In this document: piece by piece, positions 1 through 14,099 of the stretch
Layout: every line of letters starts with the position of its first letter
Position numbering within the stretch: position 1 is the stretch's first letter
Assembly (NCBI GenBank): GCA_020226215.1
Contig: CM035230.1
Coordinates: forward strand, 6,781,501 to 6,845,500
Direction: 5' to 3'
Source: Sindora glabra
Taxonomy: Eukaryota; Streptophyta; Magnoliopsida; Fabales; Fabaceae
Length of the DNA: 64,000 nucleotides
Program-made: the position numbers and the translations under genes
The notes under the pieces: model-generated
Databases searched by the model: none
The model's input: only the letters and a program-made list of their open reading frames with translations
Told to the model about the DNA's origin: nothing

Positions 1-1744
1 TCTTAATAAAAAATAGAAACCTAAATCCCCTATGACTCTATAGAATCCTAATTTTAATGATCTTAAAGAATAAATTGAATAACAAAAGATTGAAAACAGT
101 GAAAGATTATATACAATATCCAATCAGAGTTAAATGTTTGCTAGATCTATCTTTATATATGTTGCTCAACATGTAAGGTATGCATTCCCTAAAAATACCT
201 CTTGACTACAATACCTCAAAATATGATGAGCATTTGTGAAAAATTGGTATACGACATTGCATACTTTCATATAAATAAATAGTAGATAATACCATAAAAT
301 GCTAAAGAAGATGAATAAGGTCAAATTTCTTACTTGTACAAACTTATAAGAGCTACATCAAAATATTGGCTAGACAATAAAGTATAGTCAATTATAAAAA
401 AAACTAAATTGAAAGGAAATAATGCAAATAACAAATCCTTGCTTTTATATTTCATATTTTTTTTAGGAGTGCATGTCTACACATATTTAGTAACAAGCTA
501 AGAAAGCATCAATCTTAGAAAGTAATTAATAAGTTAAAAGAAAAGAAGTTTAACGTTGGAAAGAAAACATACTTTATTAGACAGAGAGTTATTTAAAGTA
601 AAAAAAGCTTCAACATGAAATTTATAAATGACGTTGTGTTTTATTCTTTTTATTTTCAACTCATGCCATGCTTTTATCTTTTCATTTTCAATTTGCACTT
701 GCAATTGAAGTTTCTATGTCAATTTGTGCCAAAAACTAACATCTAAATATAAACTTAGATATCAGCTAAGTAAAAAAATATCATCTTTTTAATATAATAA
801 CATCATCCTATTAAGTAATGCTTTATATTGGTTACCAAACAAGAATCACGTTATAATATTAAAAAAAACATAAAAACATGTTTCCTTTACTCCTGCAACT
901 TTTACATTAAGTAATGTTTAACATTAGTTACTAAACAAAAACTAACATTATGATGCTTTTACTTTTGAACATTTTTCATAACCATTTCAGAAAAGTCTCA
1001 ACCTTTCCAAAATCATTCCATAATGGTTAGATATACATCATGCACATCAAACTAGAAGTAAATAATAATTTATGTATACATCATATATATATCAAGCTAA
1101 AATCTAAAACACAATTTATATATCAGATATATATGCAGGCAATAATTTTATAAATTAAATGTAAATCTTGTGAGAACACTAATATTATTTTATGAACTAA
1201 CCTATTTTGTTTTCAATTAAACTTAATCTAATTGAATTTGGTAGCATTAAAATTCTTTTTTGCATTATGACATTTTTCCTAAGCAATTAAACAAACACAA
1301 TGGCAACATATTGAATGGAAAGGAAACATATAAGAGAGGAAATAATTTATTACAAAAATTGATTTCTCCATTTTATTTATTTACATATCAGTACATGAAC
1401 ATATACAATAAAAGAATTGTTATTTACAATGAACAACAAAGTTTTCATTTACAATAAACATACATGACATTTTTACACAAATTAAAAGGAAGAGTGGTTA
1501 TCTTCTGCTCATAATTCCTTCATATTGCTTAATAGGGTTAAATTTGGAGGGTGTAGATGGTTACATAGTAATGATAAATTATAATAAAAAAAAGTTGCTT
1601 AACCATTTTTGCACTCATCAATGCAAAATTGGACATGCAATTTCTTTTCATCACAATTTATCATCATTTTTACAATCCATCAACATGGAAAGTTTCTAAG
1701 ATAAAGGATATAGATCATAATATTCAATATCAAGAAAAAATTCA

Positions 1745-2195
1745 AATTTATCATAGTTCCTTTGAAGGACTTATACCTTATCTTTAGTGATGAACATAAA
1801 CATTTTACAAATAATTTAGAAGGGTTCTTATCCAAAGTTCTTTCAAATACTTTGTAGAATTCTTATATTTATGAACCAAGTATAGGTTCTTGGAAGTAAC
1901 TCTGATCAATTCCAAAACCTTCTAATGGGATTGGGTTTTGGAATCCATTAACAAATAAGGCTTTTGAAATGAAAGGTGTAAACTATAGTGTTAACATAAC
2001 ATGGGCTATTCAGGAATTTCTTTGGGTTCCTTTTAAGGACTTATATTGGCACTTTGAGCAATAAACACAAGGATTATATAAAGTATTTAAATGGATTTTT
2101 CTCCAAAGTCCTTATAAATGCTTTATAGAACTCAAATGTTCATGACTAAAGTGTGGGAATAAGTCTCTATAAGAAACTTTGAAACCTTCTAAATA
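1745..2195. repeat. Diverged tandem duplication, period about 275 bp
   Basis: The segment around 1750-1922 and the segment around 2022-2195 share the same order of short blocks: a 'cctttgaaggactta'-like block, then 'ccaaagt..tt.taaatgcttt.tagaa', then 'aaaccttctaa'. The copies are strongly diverged, so this is an old duplication. No coding potential is seen. Alignment of the two segments would settle the exact period. Confidence 0.5.
1909..1944. repeat. Perfect 11-bp inverted repeat (hairpin)
   Basis: ATTCCAAAACC at 1909-1919 is the exact reverse complement of GGTTTTGGAAT at 1934-1944, with a 14-base loop. It lies at the end of the first copy of the tandem duplication. There is no U-tract or adjacent gene that would make it a terminator, so its role is unknown. 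Confidence 0.6.
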
Positions 2196-5100
2196 ACCCT
2201 AGTAATGCTGAATATCAAGATCTACACCTCTAACTAAGAAGCTCTCTTTTTATTAAAAAGAGGTTTATTTTGATAGATTGTCGATTTGTTTCAAAGAGGC
2301 AAGAAGAGCCCTATTTATAAGGCAGGTGAAAATCATTAGATATCAATTATTAATTTAAAATCGATATCATAAGTTTAGTCATATTTGCAATTGTGATGTT
2401 TTAAGACGTTGATGAAGTATTAAAACGATGTGTAAACTATTGATGAACTATCACAATGATTGAAATAGACTTAGATAACAATTGTTTAAAAAAAGTTATA
2501 AGTTTCTCACTTTCATAAATGTTGTTCATTTGTCTTTAGTTCCATTCATTTAGACTTCTCATAAATGTCATTCAATTAGTCATCTTTATATCCATTCATT
2601 TAGACTTCTTCATAAACATCATTCATTTAAAGGTTTTTAGTTTTAAAGGAAGTATTATCATATTAGAAGTTAGTTAGTTATAAAACCAATGTTTTATATT
2701 TGTTATTTCCTTAACAATGACCCGCCTTAACGTTGCAAACTCTATTCATATAAATTTTGTAATATATTTTAGTAGAAATTATAAATATGAAAAGAAAGTT
2801 ATTATGAACTAATTTAACATAGAAAGTTATATTTGTTTTGATATATCTTTTATTTATTAATTTATGTAATCCAAATGTCAATTATAGAATTTTTAACATA
2901 ATAACCTATAGACGAGCAGAAAGAAATAATTTTGCAAAATTATATAATTTTAATTGTCATTGCTTTTTCATGATGAAAGTACAAAAAAACTAAGTAAAGA
3001 GAAATACTAGCTAGAAATTTATACATAAAAATTACACTAAGTCATTAATAAACAAAGACTACATGTTTACATGAATATACAAAAACAACAATAAAACCAC
3101 TATATATCGAAATCTTCATTGACAATGCAAACTCCATTTTGTTGCTTAAAATTCTCTAGTTTTTGCACTCTAGCAATATGAAAGCGGAATAAGAATACAA
3201 AAGAACCACTATGTATCAAATTATCATCCACTAGCTCATCCATTCTAATTTTACTTCATTTTAATCGATAAAATATATAATGGGAGAACTAAAATTTATA
3301 GTTCTTCTATTTTATACTCTCTTGATGAAAGTAGAGTAAGAGAATAGTAAAAATAACTATATATCAAAATCATCATACTCAATGTAAATTTCAATTTGTT
3401 ACTTATTTTTCTCCATCTTAATCACAAGAATATATTGAATGCACTAGCGATGAAAGTGGTCAATCAGTAAATAAATATCAATAGAATATTAGAAAGTGAG
3501 ATTTCTAAAATGTTTCATAAGGGAAAAGAGAGTTCAACTAAAAATGTGTAAGAAAATAATAGATGTCATTTATTAAACAAAACCACATCCTATGCATTTA
3601 TGGTTCCTAATATGACTTTTGAAATGCCTTTTAGATAACAATTATGAATGAAATTGACATCCTATTCATTTGTTGTTTCCAATGTAACTTTTAGAATGTC
3701 TTTTAAGTGACGGTTAAGTAAAAAAAAAAAACTAAGGTTTTAAATTTCTTCACAAGGTTTAGAAGTCAATTATTTCACAACTGATGTAGTAAGTTTCCCA
3801 CCATCAACATAGGTACTAGTTATATTCTTATCTATCATTTTAAGTTTTCATATAATTTTAAAAATATCATTACGTTAAAAAAACTTTGATATTAATGTAA
3901 ATTAACATAAATCATCATTTCCATAGTAGTATGAGAAATCATTTATGAATTCTCCGACATAAGACAATTGGTAAGAGAAAAAAGGAAGATAATAGTTCAA
4001 TAACTAATAAAGAAATAAGAATTTAAGTTAAGATTAAGAGGTTTATATAATGAAATAAATATTATAAAAAAATTATGTTGCTTAAAAGCAACTTATGGCA
4101 CGTTAGTGTGATTTTGTGATTAAGTGTATGAGAATATAGTTATATTGGTATAATGTTACAGCAACAACAACAACAATTGGGGTTGCAATCTGATTGTAGT
4201 GTTATTTGTGTTATTATTACAATTATATGAAAGTGGATTGCTTGGAAAAAATTAGGGATACTTACATTAAATTTCCTTATTGTATTGAATATATGATTTA
4301 TTTGACATAAAATCTTTAGAAATTTTAAATTATAACTTATATGATTACAATACAATACATTTTAGTGAAAACTTAATCACATTATTGGAGATCTTACAAG
4401 AGAGAAAATCCCTTTTAAATACATAAAGATTTTTGCCCTTTTGACAAAAGAATAGAAAATAATTGGTTAATCTTGATAAAGTGAATTAGGTGTGATTCTT
4501 GAGGAATTTTTAGTTCAGATAAATATGAATGTTAATTGAATTGTCACTTGGTGTTAGATTTGTCATAATTGGCACGAGGAATGGTAAAGAAAAATTAGGC
4601 TACTAGAGTAAATGGTAAAGCAAATAATCTAATTTTAATTGCTTTATAGAGAAATGTAAAAGATCTCTTTAAGTCTCATAACTTTGCATATGTGTGTGGT
4701 TAGGTTAGACACCATAAAGTGTTCTATATACACTTTGGATATGTGACCCAAAGGTATTAAGAATAGGGGTTACCATTTAAGGGACAATAGAATTGTAGGT
4801 AATAAAAATTGTAATTGTAAATTTAATGGCCTATCAACCAAGTAGTTTGTTAGAAATGTTAGGCATGAATGGCTAAGTTATCCTTTAGGAATCATTATGA
4901 GATAGGTGAAAAAACTATAATGGTAAGATATAACTAATTACATGATTTTACAACCCTTAAAAGAGAGCAATCGATGATTGATAAGGAACTTCATTAATTT
5001 AAACATTAGACTAATGAGTTTGTGGCACCATAAAAGTAAGATTTGACCAGATATAGTAGGATATAAGAGGCTATAGGTATATGACAAAGAAAGATAAGAG

Positions 5101-6084
5101 ATTATGAATAGATGCATTATTAAGGTCATATGAATTTAAGAAATATAGATTAAGGATAAATATGAATTGAGGTGTAGATAAGTTAAATTGGTTGTAGTGA
5201 AGAAATGACTAGGAAAATAAATAGTTTTTATGACCTATCATATGAAATTAGAAACATGACACAAATGAGATAATGATAACATGTTAAAGGAAATTGTATT
5301 GTTATATGATTGTGTAAAGGCTAGAGAACTAGTATGGATTAAAGAGTTGAGGATGCATATGGTAGGATGAGGCTGTAAGAGTCCAAACATGAGAACATTA
5401 GGAAATAGGAAACGTTTTCAGTATGGGTTAACAAGATGACTAAGCACTAAGGCATTGAAGGTTTTGGTAGAGTTTAAGATTCCCATAAATTTAGGTACAT
5501 GTCTTGAAGGAATTCCCATAGATATCTTTATGTTTCAAATATATATATTAGTGAATTGATAAGAATAGGTCAAAGACCCTTCCTTGCTTATTAAAATTTT
5601 CTATTACTATAGTGTTTAAAATAGTCAAAATTTAAAATTATCTCGTAAAAATGACTTTGGAATAATGTAATAAAGGAATTGTGTTTAAACTATTTGTTAT
5701 GATAATTTAACTTAAAATGAGAATTGTAGGGTAATAATATAGGTTTACTAGCCTTAGTGCCACTTAGCAGAATCTAACTTTTTCAAATATTGTTAGAAAT
5801 AGTTCTGAAATAATTACCTAAATGACCTACCAAGGTACTCAATGTTACAAAAAGAGTTTAGACGTTGAAAGGCAATTAAATAGTAGAGATAACGTGGGAT
5901 GAAAAGTTTGTTAAAGTTATCACCTTTGGAGAATAAATAAGTATAATTTTATCTGCAATAGTAACTCTACCCCCACCTACTTCCGAATTAAGAAATAGGG
6001 TAATTTGATTACTGCCAATGTAACTATTATTTTATTTTGTAGTGTCATAATGTGCAGAATAAAGTGGTATTGTGACTATAAAGT

Positions 6085-6250
6085 GGTTATCAATAATGCT
6101 ATTATTATTACTATTAGTAGCATTATTGTAATTAATGCACCTATGCTACTAGCTATTACTATTACTATTATTAATACTAGTGTGACTAATATCAATTTTG
6201 GTGTTGTTAATGCTCTTAGTATGAATATTGTTGTTATTATAAATAATATT
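6085..6250 (+). repeat. Decayed trinucleotide microsatellite tract
   Basis: The stretch is built mainly from ATT, ACT, GTT and AAT-type triplets with many substitutions. This explains the 95-codon open frame that runs through it, because such a triplet phase rarely makes a stop. The predicted peptide is a low-complexity Ile/Val/Asn string and I do not regard it as a protein. Confidence 0.55.
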
Positions 6251-6849
6251 AGGATGGATGGAATTGCACATCAAGAACCACTAGGATCCTAGTAGATAAA
6301 CTATATAAACGAATGGAGTATGTGCTCAAATAATGCTTTAACTATCCATGGAAATGAAACTATTGAGTCTGGATATATCATGTATTTCTCCATTTTTAAG
6401 GCTTGTGTTTGCCACTTAGGTTAATGTAACCTGAATAATTAATAATAAAGTTTCATAATAGGTAGTGTTGTATTAGTGAATCAGAACTATTAATGTAAGT
6501 GAATAATTAGGAATGGTGTTAAATATATAGTACTTAGCATACAATACAAGCATGCATGTAATTAAATGAATATAAGTTGTATGTTGTATTTTTTATGAAA
6601 ATAAATTAATAACTACAAGAAATGAATATTAAGCCAATTATTAAGGGATTTGTATTTAGATCTGTGCATATAGATAATTAAGTAAAACAATGAAACCTGT
6701 AGTCATATAAGGATGTTGGATGTCTACTTGGAATCAAAGTCTTAGATTTCGATAACCTTTGACTTAAGCAATAAAGTATAGACTTGGTGTAAGAAGATTA
6801 GTAACATTAATTTTGAACAAACATATAATAAAGTGAATTTTAGAAGTCA

Positions 6850-8360
6850 ATTAGGATAAGTTTATTGTTCATAACATATTAAAATTAATTATTACTAATT
6901 TGCTAAAAGTAATGCAACATAGAGTGATAAACTAGGTGATACCCTAGTGATCCCTTAATATATCCTTTTCAAATGATTTGCTAATAATGATTATATAATT
7001 GTTTAAGCTCTTTGTACAAAAAAATAGAAATAATGAATGCAAATAGAAGAAAATAGAAAATACAGATAAAATGCATATAGAATGCAAATAGATTTAGATA
7101 GTACACAAAATTCAAAATAGAAAACATAACCAAGTTAGGGGGTTGATTCAAAATTAAAATAAGGGGTCGTTTAGTTGAGGGTAATCAAGAAAATGAAAAG
7201 GAATTGTAAGGTTTCAATCCTTTTATTTCTGTTTGGTTCAGAAAAAATTCATTCTCTTTCCCTATTTTTTCTTCATGGAATTACCCCAATTAAGGGAATG
7301 GTGATTCCCCCACAACCCTTAGGGAATCCCATTCCCTTTCTCCATCTTTAATATAATAATTAATATAATAAAATATTTAATAATATAAAAAGATAATAAT
7401 ATTAATAAAATAATAATAATTAAATAATAATAAATAATAAATATATATTAATAAAATTATTAATATTTATTTGATAAATAAATAATATTCTTAATATTAA
7501 ATAAATAATAAATATTATAATATTATTTAATTATATTAACAATATTATAATATTATTAATAATTATTATTTTGTATATAATAATATTTTTAAGTTCTTAG
7601 CAATTAATAATATTCTTAAATATTAAATAAATAATAAATATTATAATATTATTTAATTATATTAATAATATTAGAATATTTTTAATAATTATTATTTTGA
7701 ACATTATAATATTTTTAAGTTATTAATAATTAATAATATTAATAAATATTGTAAATAATAATTAATATTATTAATATTATTATGATAATATTAATTATTA
7801 TTAAGATATTAATAATAATTGAAATAATATGGATAATAATAAAATAATATTAATAATTAATATTAAATAATTAAAAAATTATAATATTAGTAAATAAAAT
7901 AAAAATAATAAGAATATAATTATAATAATTATTTTAATAATAATTATAAATAAATTATTTTTTATTATAATAATTATTAATAAAATAAATTAAAGATATT
8001 TGATTCCTTTTCCTGTTCGAACTAAACAGATTGGGTAATTAAGAGCCATTTCTTTCCTTTCCCTCTAATTCCCTTTCTTGATTCCATTCCATTTTCCTAA
8101 TTTAAACCAAACGGCCCTTAAATGTATTAAACAAAATAAAACATAGAAGTAAAATAACAAGAAAGAAAATCAATATAGCGAAATAGTCAATCTAAGGATT
8201 TGAGAGCTCTTAATGCAAAGTAATCATAAATCACAAAATATTTAATCATTCTAATTGATTTTTCAATCTTGAATTATCTAGAACTCCTACAATAATTCAT
8301 GAATCTTATGCGAGATAACCATCTAAAATTTGATTAATTAATATTAGTAAAATTAAGTAA
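6850..8360 (-). repeat. R-family LTR-like repeat, copy 0 (interrupted by a MITE)
   Basis: Read on the minus strand, 8360 down to about 8122 matches the 3' half of the R repeat (compare 43050-43260). The match then continues on the other side of the MITE, from 7160 down to about 6850 (compare 43310-43550). The copy lacks the 5' half of R and abuts copy 1 head-on at 8360/8361. R has the size and TG start of an LTR, but no coding domain, so solo LTR is my inference. Confidence 0.6.
7163..8118. mobile_element. Tourist-like (PIF/Harbinger-type) MITE, copy 1
   Basis: Terminal inverted repeats are seen directly: GGGGTCGTTTAGTT at the left, and the reverse complement of the right end reads AGGGCCGTTTGGTT. 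The flanking trinucleotide TAA is present on both sides (7160-7162 and 8119-8121). A TAA/TTA target duplication is the established signature of PIF/Harbinger elements and Tourist MITEs. The roughly 150-bp ends hold mirrored G-rich and C-rich blocks, and the core (about 7350-7990) is almost entirely TAA/TTA-type sequence. It carries no transposase, so it is non-autonomous. It sits inside R copy 0. A second copy in reverse orientation lies at 44119-45047. Confidence 0.85.
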
Positions 8361-9990
8361 TGATAAGAAAAATATTAATTATTTTATTTTTCCTATTTTA
8401 TGTCTTTTAGGTGTTATGTTTACTTAATTTCACTTATTAGGCCTTATTTATAATTTTAGATTGATTTTACAATATTATGAATTTATTCGATAACTACTGG
8501 ATTTTTTACACTATTTCTATTTTTCAGCTAAATCTTAATCTCTGAATGTTGGATTGAGGCAAATTTTATATTATTGGAAAGCCTAAAGAGAGAAATATAA
8601 CTTTTATTTTGGTTTAAGTCCAATTTAGGCATTTTAGAGGTTATATGTAGTTGAGAAGTTGAAGTCATATCTTTATCCCAACTAAGCCTATCTCGATTTT
8701 CAGGCCATAATTGGAGCTACAAAAATCAGATTAACCTAAAACCAATGCCTAAATTCTTGCAAGACACAGATCTATAATTTTCATGCTTATGGGTTTTTCA
8801 AATTACATTGATTTTATAGTCAAAATTTAGTTAGAAATTCCTATGGGAATTTACTGATGAAACTATTGGATTAATTGTCTTGTTAAAAATAGATCTAGGC
8901 ATCTAAAAATTAGGAAAATTTTATCATTATAACCCTAAAAGTCATACAATCCAAGTCCAATAGGGTTTTATCTCAATTAGGTTAAATAAATAAGGGAGAG
9001 ATTCATTAGATTGGGGACTTTACAAACTATTGAGAATTCAACAACTACTAGTTTTCTCTCTTTTCTTGTTTTCTTATTTTCAAGCCATGAAAGGCTAAAG
9101 ACTCTTAATTGATTCAAGAGTTGTGAAACTTTTATCTTTAAGGATTATGATATCTTGATTAATAATATTAATTTCCTCCTATTGATTTTCCTTTTTCTCT
9201 AATTGTTTATGCTGAATTATTGAAATTGCTTGTGTTTTAGTATAATTGGTACTTAATCTCATGGTTTCTATTCTTTTTCTATTTTAATGTGAAATTGATC
9301 ATGGTTTTACCCATTAGGATATAGGGTTAGGGGATGCTTTAGTGGTATTTGATTTAATTCCTAAATTAATTAAATTCTATCTTTAAGCCAATTTCAATCT
9401 AGTTTAGTGGTTATAGAAGTTGTTTAATTCAACTAATCTTAATTGATCAAACTTTAGATAGTAATCTCCCATAGGATTCATGGATTATTGCAAGGGTTCC
9501 AAGTAATCCAAAATTGAAAAATTAATTAGAATAATTAAATGTTTTGTAATTTAGGATTAATCCACATTAAGAGCTATCATATCCTTGAATTGACTATTTT
9601 ACTCCATTAGATTACTTTCTATTTACTTTCTGCTTATTGCCTTTAATTTTAGTTATTGAAATTACTTTAATTTTGTATAAACCTTCCCCATTCTAGAATT
9701 TGTGTTTTGTATTATGTGATTGCATAATTATATATACAACACATAACATATTACATAGTGCATTTTTTTTCTATTATAGCATTCTATTTTATTGCATTTG
9801 CATTCCGTTCTCATTAGTTTCTTTCATTTTCATTGCATCAATAAGTTAATAATTATATAGATATTGTTAGGAATTTATTCAAAAAAGATAAAATCAAAGG
9901 ATTGTTAAGGGTATGACCTAGTTATGTCACTTTTATACATTATTTCTTTAGCAAAATAATTTTAACAAATTTTGGTGCATAATGATGTGT
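8361..9990 (+). repeat. R-family LTR-like repeat, copy 1
   Basis: It begins TGATAAGAAAAAT, equivalent to the TGGATATGTAAGA start of copy 3, and is collinear with 41961-43540 throughout. Shared landmarks include the 'tttttacactatttc' block, the 'aaccatgaaatgctaaa'-type block and the 'ttgatttggtataattg' block. Near its end, 'aaattttggtgc' followed by a degenerate tract resembles a decayed tRNA-Asp-type primer-binding site. That would make the preceding sequence an LTR of the Athila/Tat kind. This class assignment is a weak inference. Confidence 0.6.
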
Positions 9991-10009
9991 ATATAAAGAA
10001 AATACTATA

Positions 10010-11081
10010 ATTTTTATAAAGCTAAATCAAAATTCATTTGTAAATAGAATTCAAGTGAATTTAGGGATTAAACTAGAAACCTCTGATTTAGTCTCTTAAC
10101 CCTCTATCCTTACATGAAAAATCATAATTAACTAACCATAATTTAACATAAAAATAGATCAAGATTAGAAATCATAAGGTTGAACACCAATTATACCGAA
10201 TCAAAATTCAACACATGCAATTTCAAGAAATCAATATAAAGAATAAGGGAAGGAGGAAAATCAATTACAAGAAGCTAATATTACAAATTAGGATCTCATA
10301 ATCTAATAGAGATGAGCCTCAAAATCTTTGAATAAACTAGAAGTTTAGCCTTCTATGGCTGAAGAACAAAAGGCTTGAAAAAAAGAGAAAAGTTATCTTT
10401 TTCTGAATTATGTAGTATGTTTTAGTGTGTTGTGTTCTTGCACTATATCTGACTTGATAACCTTAAAACCTAATGAACTTGAATCTTATGCCTTTTAAGA
10501 TTACAAAAAATAGGGTCTTGCTAATTTATGAAACATAAAACCTATTTTACAAAATAATGTATTACAAGAGTTATAGTAACAAAATTTCATAAGCCTGACT
10601 TCCACCTAATATAAGACTACTAAAACTATGTAATTTTGGTAAGTCATAAATATAAAAGTTATAAAGCTAGGTTTTAGAAGCTTTGGGTGCTAGTTTCACA
10701 TTAATTGGACCTTTAGAGTTTCAAATGTAGCCTAAAAATCAAAGCTAGCTTAGTTAGGATAAAAAAAAAGTTTTATTTTCTTGACTAAATTAGACTTTCC
10801 ATATGTCTGAACTTGACTTTGACTAAAACATAAAATTTGTAAAGATTTCTTTAAGATTTTCAATAATATAAAAATTACCCCAAACTGATATTCAAAACTC
10901 ATGATATAGCCAAAAATCTGAAACAATATAAAAATCCAACATTAATTGAATAAATTCAAAACATTGTAAAACTAACCCAAAATCACATAACAAGGACAAT
11001 TGCATAAAATTAAGCATATGTAACACACTAAAAGGCATGAAATAAGAGAAAATAATACAAATAAAATCTTTCACATCACCA
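10010..11081 (-). repeat. R-family LTR-like repeat, copy 2 (3' truncated)
   Basis: On the minus strand it starts at 11081 (TGGTGATGTGAAAG, equivalent to the start of copy 3). It follows the R consensus through the 'cataagttttagaagg..aac' and 'ggttatgagatcc' landmarks, then stops near 10010, about two thirds of the way along. It points at copy 1, so copies 0, 1 and 2 alternate - + -. No coding sequence is present. Confidence 0.6.
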
Positions 11082-11240
11082 TCTAAATTATATGCTTATG
11101 CTAAGTGGAAGAAACTAAGTACAAGTTAGAGTCAAGTATGTATTAATAAACATAAAATTTAATGTCATCATCCCTTTATAACATCATTAAACTAGTAAAC
11201 CAAGAATTCAAAGATGAATTCTTTTAAAGGCAGGAAGAGT

Positions 11241-13890
11241 TGTAACAACATCATCAGAATTTTAGAATTTTAAATTTTTGTTATATGTTCAAAAATGAAA
11301 ATAACAAATAGATTTAAGGTAAAATAAATAACTAAAAGGATGCTTTCCAAGGAATGGATGAATTATGATGAGAAAGCCCCTAATGAGAAAATTCGATGAA
11401 AGCAACATACTAATTGAATGAAATTATAAACAAAAATTGGAGTAAAATAGATAAGGAAAAGAAAAATTTATTCCTTAAATGAACATTGAGTAATTTTTTT
11501 TTAGTAAAGTGATATAATGAAAGGTTATAAATTTTTTAAAATGAGAGTTAATGGTTGAAAGTAGCAAGGGCTTGAGGAGTAACTAAATGCAAGAAAGGTA
11601 AATACTAATTGATTATATAGTCAATTATCACCATATAAGCTGCATTTTGGACTAACGTAATTGAATATAGCTCAAAAAACATAATTGGTGAGTATAAGAT
11701 AAAATTTACTTTATTCTTAAATAGTCCCTACCCTCATAAACTTAAATTTAGCCCATAATGGCATTTTTCTCATTTGCCAACTACTAATTTCTTCCTTTTC
11801 TTTAAACTTTCTCATTCTTTTCTTCTTCTTCTTCAAGATTTTCATAAACCAAGCAATAAGAAGAGCAATTACTTGTTTAGTTCTTCATATAAACATGGTA
11901 AGGCTTTTTTATCTACTAGACTTTTCATGGTTTTCCTTGGATTTAAGAAGATTTGAGCATTTAGCTCAAAAATGAGATAAATGAAACTTAATGAGAAACT
12001 AAACTTGATTTTGGTTAATTAGGATCAAAAGGTAACAAATTTGGCTTTACAAAATCCTCCTCAAAATAGGTGAGTGAATAATCTAGCTTAACTTACAAGT
12101 TTAAATTTATTTTGATTAGTTAAGACGTGTTTTGGAGTTTCAAATAATTACATATGGAAAGTGACGATTTGTGAAATGTGGTTTAATTTTGATGTGAAAA
12201 ATGATATGAATGAGGTGTTATGAGAGTATTGTTAATGATTTAGCAAAGTAATAATTGATTTTGGATTGCTATTGTAACATGTGAATAATGTTTTAAGATG
12301 AAAATTCATAAAATCCAAGCTATAGTTAACTATGAGCCTTCAAGCTACTTTTTGGATGCTAATAACAGACTATAGGCACCAAAGTTGCTCTTTAGACTTT
12401 AATAGTCATTATATAGTCAACTATGGCCAACAGAATTAGTTTTTGAACCTTTATAATTGACTATATTCAGTTTAAGCGAAGTTATCATGTGATACAAGGA
12501 TCTAAACGATGTCCTAAAGTTCCCTAAGACTAAAATAAGTTGATATGTTAGTGGTGATGAAATGAGATATGTCACTATATGGTAAGCTTGGATTAAATAA
12601 TTTATGTGCAATAATGATATGAAATATGATTATACTATAATGAATAAATGATGTTTAAAGTAAAAATGGTATGTCACTAATTGGATGAATTGAACTATAT
12701 AATCATGCATAGATGCTCAAGTAGCCTTATACTATTATATATGATTTATGATTTAGATTGACTATATTAAGACATGAAACTATGATATGAATGACATTAT
12801 GTTTAAATAATGAGGCATTGTTATATATGATGTGAATAAGAATTATTATGAAATTATGAATTATGTTATGTTATGTATGGTGATGCACCAAGGCAAGGTA
12901 TTGTTGTGATAGAAACTAACTTACAAATATTTAAGCTATAATATAAGAAAGAGATTGAATATGACTTGATATATAAGAAAACATGATGGGGGGAATGTGA
13001 GATATTATTTCCAATCAACCAGTATCAATTTCTGAAGGGATAAAGTAGACTCCAGAGAGACAAGATTAGAGTTTATAAAGAGATAAAGATTACTTGAAAA
13101 AGCACAAAGAGGTTAAATTATTGTTTAAATATCAAAAATTTGTTTATGTTAATATGCTATTGTTTAATAAATTGATGGCACTAATGTGATGAATTGTGAC
13201 ACAAAGGCTTGTGAGCCTTTAATATTATTCATGGATTTAAAGAATGATATTGCCCTATTCTAAATAGAAATGCAAGTTGTAAGATTAAAGAGATTTATAT
13301 TTTTAAAAAAAATAATTTTAAACATTTATTTAATGTGAAAGAATGTTTATATTTTTTTTTGTACATTTGAGTAAAAATCATGATAGGCTTAGATGAATAT
13401 GTATTAACAAGATGATACTAACAAATTTTACATTGAAAATTACATGATATATATATCCAAATTATTTTGTGTTTTAAGAGGGTGAATCTAGTCGATAAGT
13501 TATATTTATTGAAAATTTTAATCTTGGCTAGTGTGTTTGCTCACTAAGCTTAGACTTGCCCCTTATCATGGTATCTTTACAAATGTTATATTCAAGTAAC
13601 AACCACCATCATCTTAGACTCAATCTCATAGGAGCCTCCACAATATGACTTAGGCAATATTAGATATTTGATATTGATATTTTCTGGACTGTCATGTATG
13701 TATGGTAATAAGGGAAGAGGATAGTGCCCACCCTTTTTAGTAAATGAATTTCATTTTAAATAAATGAAATGATATCTTCTACTTTCCATGCATGATTGTA
13801 CATGTTAACATAGAGGGAGGATTAAACTAGTGGAAAATGGACAGTAAGTTTCATGTCAATCACGACTAGGTTTGGGTTGTGACTTGTAAC
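11241..13890 (+). mobile_element. Probable long solo LTR (Tekay/Del-like), decayed
   Basis: It starts TGTAACAACATC, close to the TGTAACACCC start typical of plant Tekay/Del LTRs. It has a pyrimidine-rich stretch about 540 bp in (11780-11840), as in the transcribed part of such LTRs. It also has the 'tttgctcactaag' block near 13530 and a 'catgtcaatcacgac...ggttgtgac' terminal block near 13855-13883 that recurs in the other LTRs here. No target duplication was found and the 3' limit is uncertain. Confidence 0.4.
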
Positions 13891-14012
13891 ACATTTTAAC
13901 TAAAGTTGTGTGTGATTTAGATGATTTATTTGATAATAAGTAAGGATTGGGTCATGGCACATTCTAACTAAAATTATGTGTAATTTGGATGATTTATTTG
14001 ATAATAAGTTAG
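13886..14012. repeat. Two-copy tandem duplication, unit about 70 bp
   Basis: The block from 'acacattttaactaaag' through 'gatttatttgataataagt' at 13889-13950 is repeated, with few changes, at 13958-14011. Both copies end in the same 'gatgatttatttgataataagt' string. It lies just downstream of the 11241-13890 LTR-like block and has no coding potential. Confidence 0.75.
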
Positions 14013-14099
14013 GTTTTTCTTTGGAACTACTTAAAAAGGGATGATAACTACTATAGATTGATATTTGATAAAGATTTTTTTATGAATTGGGTACATTTG

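Larger units (their letters stand above)
1..6840. other. Unassigned AT-rich intergenic DNA
   Basis: No gene is recognisable on either strand. The longest open frames are under 100 codons, match no family I know, and the longest (6005-6292) is a product of triplet-repeat composition. Segments near 2280-2430 and 4450-5600 have the texture of decayed LTR sequence, but I found no terminal motif or coding domain to support a call. Small repeats in this stretch are listed separately. Confidence 0.6.

Noticed and set aside
6280..6293. 14-bp perfect palindrome ACTAGGATCCTAGT
   Set aside because: A single short palindrome can occur by chance and nothing around it suggests a binding site.
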